Source: Spirochaetales bacterium (GTDB lineage Bacteria; Spirochaetota; Spirochaetia; JABMQR01). From it: a stretch of 35,473 bases of DNA. The notes under the pieces are model-generated. The model had not been told where the DNA came from. It saw only the letters and a list, made by a program, of their open reading frames with translations, and ran no database searches. The stretch spans positions 1-35,473 of the forward strand of contig JAGYPA010000033.1 in the NCBI GenBank assembly GCA_018399255.1, given 5' to 3'. A program made the translations under genes and the position numbers. How positions within the stretch are numbered: the stretch's first letter is position 1; each line of letters starts with the position of its first letter. Shown one piece after another: positions 32,370-35,473 of the stretch.

Positions 32370-32722
32370 CGTAACTCCTTCACCGCTTCCACGGAGAGAC
32401 TTTTCCGGGCTGTATAAACCCGGACAGCATAACTGAGCATAAGGGCGGTAACCGCCAGACCGATTACAATTGCAGTGAGAACAAGCGCTGACGGAATCGG
32501 ATCAACAACCTTCTCTACAGCCCCTGCCGGGGCCAGGGCTTCATCAAAAATCGGGGCAGTTCCATTTTTCACATACCCTATACCGACCATAATCATATGC
32601 ACTCCCGTATCCAGCAGAGAAAAGCTGATGATCATCCTGAACAGGTCGCGTCTGGTCATCAACCCCCACAAGCCCGTCAGGGAAAGCAGAAATCCTATCA
32701 GCAGCACAATTTGAGTCATCAT
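32363..32722 (-). CDS. mrpC: MrpC/MbhG-like subunit (NuoK homologue)
   Basis: This small three-helix membrane protein has 119 residues from the ATG at 32722. That start is chosen because GGAGG is five bases upstream and ATGA overlaps the preceding stop. The core LLIGFLLSLTGLWGLMTRRD and later DPIPSALVLTAIVIGLAVTA match MrpC/MnhC and the complex I subunit NuoK. The family-typical D-P-x-P-x-A-L-V-L-T-A-I-V-I motif holds the ion-path residues. A hydrophilic loop carries NGTAPIFDEALAPAGAVEKV, as in other members. It forms part of the ion channel between the MrpB and antiporter subunits. Confidence 0.93.
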   Translation of the reverse strand: MMTQIVLLIGFLLSLTGLWGLMTRRDLFRMIISFSLLDTGVHMIMVGIGYVKNGTAPIFDEALAPAGAVEKVVDPIPSALVLTAIVIGLAVTALMLSYAVRVYTARKSLSVEAVKELRW

Positions 32723-33483
32723 GAGCACCTCCGCAGGGAATCAACGATTCCAGTAAGTTCCGCACCGACTTTAATACCGATCAGGGAATAGATGATCGGT
32801 ATTGCCCCGGCACTGAACAGCTCCCCGAACTCACCTGCGGCCAGAAACCGCGGGTCCAGGAACCCGGCCGCCATCCACAGACCAAGCAGGCCGACACCGA
32901 CATAGGCAGCCCCGGAAAGAGCTTCGGCAAGCTGCAGAACCGTGTGCCCAAGTTCCTGCCTGCAGTCTGCAAATATAATCAGCAGTACAGCTGACGCAAT
33001 AACGACGCCACCCTGGAATCCGCCTCCCGGAGTAAGGTGCCCGTGGATAAAAATATAGATACCGAACAGCCAGATTATCGGAAAGAGAAAAGCCGCCCCG
33101 GCAGCCAGCAGTTCAGACCCCTGCCTCCGTGCTTTATCCGAACCTCCCTCACTTCCATCCTTTCCATCCTTTCCATCCTTTCCATCCTTTCCCCTTGATG
33201 CTGCCCGCTTCTTTCTTCGTTCCGGATTTCCTGAAGTCATGAGAAGGGTTACACCGGCGGCAGCCGCAAAAAGAACCGTAACTTCACCAAGGGTATCGAG
33301 ACCGCGGTAGCTGACTACTATAGCCGTAACCACATTGGACGTTCCCAGCTCCTCAACACTGTTTTCCACATATCCGGCAGCAAGGGGTGAAAGCTGCCTG
33401 GCGTCCTCCACTCCCCAGGCCAACGGATAGAATCCGAAAGCTATTGCCGTCAGAGTGAGAATAATCAGAAGTCTTTTAATCAT
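32719..33483 (-). CDS. MbhE + MrpB/MbhF fusion subunit
   Basis: This 254-residue membrane protein joins two Mrp pieces. Residues 1-85 match MbhE, the C-terminal part of MrpA, with ELGTSNVVTAIVVSYRGLDT and then LGEVTVLFAA. Residues about 125-254 match MrpB, with FLFPIIWLFGIYIFIHGHLT and PGGGFQGGVVIAS. The linker contains a collagen-like KDGKDGKDGKDG tract encoded by a 9-bp repeat (33153-33188) that is probably hypermutable. Mrp-type Mbh complexes usually carry these as separate subunits. The start ATG at 33483 overlaps the end of the MbhD-like gene by four bases. Confidence 0.9.
   Translation of the reverse strand: MIKRLLIILTLTAIAFGFYPLAWGVEDARQLSPLAAGYVENSVEELGTSNVVTAIVVSYRGLDTLGEVTVLFAAAAGVTLLMTSGNPERRKKRAASRGKDGKDGKDGKDGSEGGSDKARRQGSELLAAGAAFLFPIIWLFGIYIFIHGHLTPGGGFQGGVVIASAVLLIIFADCRQELGHTVLQLAEALSGAAYVGVGLLGLWMAAGFLDPRFLAAGEFGELFSAGAIPIIYSLIGIKVGAELTGIVDSLRRCS
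33153..33188. repeat. 9-bp tandem repeat in the MbhE/MrpB linker
   Basis: Four perfect copies of TTCCATCCT on the plus strand encode the KDG repeats of the linker on the minus strand. The unit is a multiple of three, so length changes would keep the frame. Confidence 0.9.
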
Positions 33484-33821
33484 TTCCCAGCCCCCCTTCT
33501 CCCTTGCCCCTTCCCCTCTGTGCCGACGCGCTCTTCATTCCGGACAGCGGGCGTCTCCTCGGCAAACGGCTCATTTTCGGTCTCGGCGGCTTCCCGGATC
33601 CGTGACCAGGCAAAGAGAAATACCACTGTTGTCAAGGCCGATCCTATGGCTGCCTCGGTCATGGCTACATCCGGCGCCCCAACAATGAGATAGACCAGAC
33701 TGGCCAGCAGTGAGACCACCCCGGCAGCCACGATGGCAGAAACAGTATCTTCGATATAGAGAGCCGCAATTCCGCCGCCCAGTATCAGTATCCCGAACAG
33801 GATAAGAATAAGCATGCTCAT
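33480..33821 (-). CDS. MbhD-like subunit (MrpA C-terminal domain homologue)
   Basis: This 113-residue protein has three membrane helices. ILFGILILGGGIAALYIEDT is followed by VSAIVAAGVVSLLASLVYLI and GAPDVAMTEAAIGSALTTVV. The GAPDVAMTEAAIG motif is the signature of the MbhD domain, which matches the segment following the antiporter module in MrpA. The rest (about residues 78-113) is a hydrophilic Glu-rich tail ending in GKGQGRRGAGK. An AAGGAG site lies seven bases before the ATG, which overlaps the mrpG stop as ATGA. Confidence 0.9.
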   Translation of the reverse strand: MSMLILILFGILILGGGIAALYIEDTVSAIVAAGVVSLLASLVYLIVGAPDVAMTEAAIGSALTTVVFLFAWSRIREAAETENEPFAEETPAVRNEERVGTEGKGQGRRGAGK

Positions 33822-34264
33822 CGTGCATCTCCTTCCGTTCCCGCAGGAACTGGCCCGAACCCGGTTTCGGTTTCCGTACCGGTGCGGCCGCTCTCTGCGT
33901 CGCTCTTTGTACCGGTACGGCCGGTTTTTTCATCTGCAGCAAGATCATCCCGGGAGGATCCATCTGAATACCGTTTAAGAAGGGGGTCTTTCCCGATAAA
34001 GTGGAGCGCCCGTGCCAGTACATGTGATGAAAGCGGGTTGGTAATAAAGATAAAGACAATCAATATGAGAATTTTCCCCCACCAGGAAGGATGCGCCAGC
34101 CCCACACCAATAAAGAACAGCAGACTGCCCAGCGTCGTCGCTTTGGTTCCTGTCTGCATCCGGTTATAGGTATCCGGCATGCGCACTAACCCGACCGCCG
34201 CCAGCAGGAGAAACAGCGCTCCCATCAGGGATATCAGGGATCCGATTATTTCCAGAACCGCCAT
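33818..34264 (-). CDS. mrpG: MrpG/MbhC-like subunit with low-complexity tail
   Basis: This 148-residue protein starts at the ATG at 34262-34264. That start has an AAGGGGG site and a one-base gap after mrpF; an upstream TTG in the same frame is less likely. Residues 1-90 hold the three helices of MrpG, with AAVGLVRMPDTYNRMQTGTK then ATTLGS, the family signature. The remaining 55 residues are Thr/Gly/Glu-rich (TGRTGTKSDAESGRTGTE and on), encoded by a repeated GTACCGGT-CGGCCG block near 33878-33925. Such a tail is not typical of the family. MrpG is one of the accessory subunits needed for Mrp antiport. Confidence 0.9.
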   Translation of the reverse strand: MAVLEIIGSLISLMGALFLLLAAVGLVRMPDTYNRMQTGTKATTLGSLLFFIGVGLAHPSWWGKILILIVFIFITNPLSSHVLARALHFIGKDPLLKRYSDGSSRDDLAADEKTGRTGTKSDAESGRTGTETETGFGPVPAGTEGDAR

Positions 34265-34265
34265 A

Positions 34266-34526
34266 TCAGAGCCCCCTTTCCATATATCGTGCAATTGCGA
34301 TTACCCCGAGAAAGCTTATCAGACCATAGACCAGCGCAACATCAAGATAGATAACCCGTCCAAAAAAGTGAGCCAGAAAGGCAATCCCCGAGAGCGCCAT
34401 AATTGTCATAGCATCGAGAGCTGCGATTCTATCCCCGAGTTCAGGACCTCTGAGTATCCGGATAAAAGATATCGTTACGGCTGCCAGCATAATTACGGCT
34501 GCCAGCGAAAAAATTATGTCAGCCAA
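34266..34526 (-). CDS. mrpF: MrpF/MbhB-like subunit
   Basis: This 86-residue protein has three membrane helices. SFIRILRGPELGDRIAALDA is the classic MrpF signature (R-x-x-x-G-P-x-x-x-D-R-x-x-x-x-D), followed by the helix with FFGRVIYLDVALVYGLISF. Length is as usual for MrpF. The start overlaps the mrpE end by eight bases. Confidence 0.94.
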   Translation of the reverse strand: MADIIFSLAAVIMLAAVTISFIRILRGPELGDRIAALDAMTIMALSGIAFLAHFFGRVIYLDVALVYGLISFLGVIAIARYMERGL

Positions 34527-35022
34527 AGATCACCTCCAGATACTTTTCGAACTGCGCGACAATTTTTGCTGAAGCACTGTCCGCATCATCCGCATCGACA
34601 TAAATCCAGTGCACATAAAAATCCTCCCCCTTCGATTCCACTGTAATGGTTCCGGGAGTAAGGGTAATAGAATTTGCCAGCACCAGACGGCCGAGGCGGG
34701 ATTTCAGCCGGGTTTTCACCTTTACAATTCCCGGCTTTATCGGCAGAACCGGCTTTATTACCCTGAAGGCAACATCAATATTGGCTTTGATTATCTCCTT
34801 AATCAGAACAGCAATGTACGCGATCAGAAACAGAACTCTTTTCGGAGCCAGCCCGATTTCACGATATACATTGATGCCGGGGAGCGGGAGCGGGAGCAGG
34901 ACCAGAATGAGAGCAATTCCCAGACCGGTAAAGAATTCCTGCAGGGAAAACGGATAAATGAGCATGGCCCAGACTGCTCCGAGAACAATCAGCGCTTTAA
35001 GGCGATAGATAAACGCTTCCAT
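34519..35022 (-). CDS. mrpE: MrpE/MbhA-like subunit
   Basis: This 167-residue protein has two or three N-terminal helices and a soluble C-terminal domain. The family motif runs from SRLGRLVLANSITLTPGTIT to VESKGEDFYVHWIYVD, as in MrpE. It is the first gene of the operon and has a strong AAGGAG site five to six bases before the ATG. A GGGAGC hexamer repeat at about 34879-34897 encodes the LPLPLP stretch. MrpE forms part of the membrane arm and is thought to help assembly. Confidence 0.93.
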   Translation of the reverse strand: MEAFIYRLKALIVLGAVWAMLIYPFSLQEFFTGLGIALILVLLPLPLPGINVYREIGLAPKRVLFLIAYIAVLIKEIIKANIDVAFRVIKPVLPIKPGIVKVKTRLKSRLGRLVLANSITLTPGTITVESKGEDFYVHWIYVDADDADSASAKIVAQFEKYLEVIFG

Positions 35023-35143
35023 TGGGATCTCCTTCCATCAATAGAAAAAACTCCAGAGAAAGAGGCTGCTTCAAAAACCGGACAGTATTAGAAATCGCCT
35101 CAATAGAGCCACAATAGATAAAAATTTAACAATACAACAGTTC

Positions 35144-35178
35144 ATTATATGTTAAAGTGTAAAAGTCAAATCTGTCAA
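35144..35178 (-). promoter_or_regulatory. Candidate promoter region of the Mrp/Mbx operon
   Basis: Read on the minus strand, an A+T-rich block holds a perfect TTGACA (35173-35178), a TTGACT (35164-35169) nine bases on, and a TATAAT (35144-35149). Neither -35 lies at 17 bp from the TATAAT (23 and 14), so the pairing is uncertain. An inverted repeat TTTAAC/GTTAAA (35125-35130, 35151-35156) flanks the -10 and could be an operator. The leader to mrpE would be about 115 bases. Confidence 0.35.
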
Positions 35179-35235
35179 GCATTTTTTTATAAAATTTCGA
35201 ACGTAAATTTTCGACGCTTCAGCAGGATTAACATA

Positions 35236-35378
35236 CACAAGTCGCACGAGCGCCAACGCTGGATGTCGGATTCTAGTCAGCCGATCGCTTAAATATCGCA
35301 AACAAGAGAGTTTTCACCCTATTATGGATTGACTTTTTTGTAGATGCCCACAGGCAACACCTGCTCATGCGACTTGTG
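35236..35378. repeat. Pair of 16-bp inverted repeats, 143-bp span
   Basis: CACAAGTCGCACGAGC (35236-35251) recurs inverted at 35363-35378 with one mismatch. The span between has no open frame of note. No flanking target-site duplication is visible. It could be a small inverted-repeat element, the end of a mobile element that continues past the window, or a long-range regulatory pair. It lies in the gene-free stretch 35023-35458, whose other visible contents are the operon promoter region, a direct repeat (35191-35200 and 35205-35214) and a small hairpin CAGCT/AGCTG (35419-35431). Confidence 0.5.
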
Positions 35379-35458
35379 GAAAAAAAGCCTGAATCAGCGT
35401 TACCACGCGCAGCAACACCAGCTTGCAGCTGTAGAATCCCGCAAAAAAAGGACTTGAA

Positions 35459-35473
35459 ATGAGAGAAATGCCC
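35459..35473 (+). CDS. Possible start of a gene running off the window
   Basis: ATGAGAGAAATGCCC (35459-35473) follows AAAGGAC by a few bases and could open a plus-strand gene divergent from the Mrp/Mbx operon. Only five codons are visible, so this is a weak call and no product can be suggested. Confidence 0.15.

Noticed and set aside
29097..34526. Free-standing Mrp Na+/H+ antiporter operon
   Set aside because: No full-length MrpA gene exists, and the operon runs without a break into NuoH-, B-, C-, D- and I-like genes.
25621..35022. Ordinary respiratory complex I (nuo operon)
   Set aside because: NuoE, F, G, J, K, L, M and N are not present as such. The membrane arm is Mrp-type (MrpB, C, E, F, G and MbhD/E), and the NAD(P)H module is of GltD type, not NuoEFG.
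1..35473. tRNA and rRNA genes
   Set aside because: I looked for cloverleaf-like arms and conserved T-loop sequence in the intergenic gaps and found none.

Overview
This window looks like chromosomal DNA of a free-living, probably anaerobic and salt-adapted bacterium. A Spirochaetota member is my best guess, but it is an inference from gene content and I could not test it. The G+C content is moderate, genes are densely packed on both strands, and many small motifs sit on short-period repeats. There is no rRNA, tRNA, CRISPR array, phage or complete insertion sequence.

Layout, left to right. Bases 1-9600 hold slyX (minus), an AEC-type permease, a ribonuclease D and SAM methyltransferase pair, a CPA-type cation/proton antiporter, a small lipoprotein, a frameshifted multi-pass membrane protein (minus), and a 1105-residue protein of glycoside hydrolase family 38 whose active site is degenerate. 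Bases 9600-15000 hold proS, a membrane pyrophosphatase (hppA) behind a structured leader, and an unknown protein with an internal duplication. This block ends with a 14-bp tandem repeat and a clear intrinsic terminator. Bases 15000-19700 form an operon of an MFS transporter and two CydD/CydC-like ABC half-transporters, with a good promoter and an operator-like palindrome at the predicted start site. Bases 19700-23750 hold pirin and RNase PH (minus), a HAD phosphatase, an iron-sulfur aldo/keto reductase (minus), a 49-bp repeat and an ArsR-type regulator (minus).

Bases 23826-35022 are the centrepiece: twelve tightly packed minus-strand genes for a hydrogenase-derived, Mrp-coupled respiratory complex. 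In transcription order they are MrpE, MrpF, MrpG, MbhD-like, MbhE+MrpB fusion, MrpC, a 1090-residue fusion of two MrpD/NuoL-type antiporter modules, and NuoH-, NuoB-, NuoC- and NuoD-like subunits. The last is a fusion of a two-cluster NuoI/MbhN ferredoxin with a GltD/NfnB-type FAD-NAD(P)H oxidoreductase. The large subunit has lost three of the four [NiFe] cysteines and the small subunit has lost one ligand of its proximal cluster, so this is not a hydrogenase. The set is closest to the Mbx/MBS type, here with the NAD(P)H module built into the ferredoxin subunit.

How the parts may work together (inference): electrons passing between NAD(P)H, ferredoxin and an unknown acceptor would drive Na+/H+ translocation through the Mrp module. 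The pyrophosphatase carries residues typical of K+-dependent, Na+-pumping enzymes, and the CPA antiporter could exchange the same ions, so the window hints at sodium-based energetics. Short in-frame microsatellites recur in or beside at least eight genes here, many encoding hydrophilic low-complexity tails or linkers.
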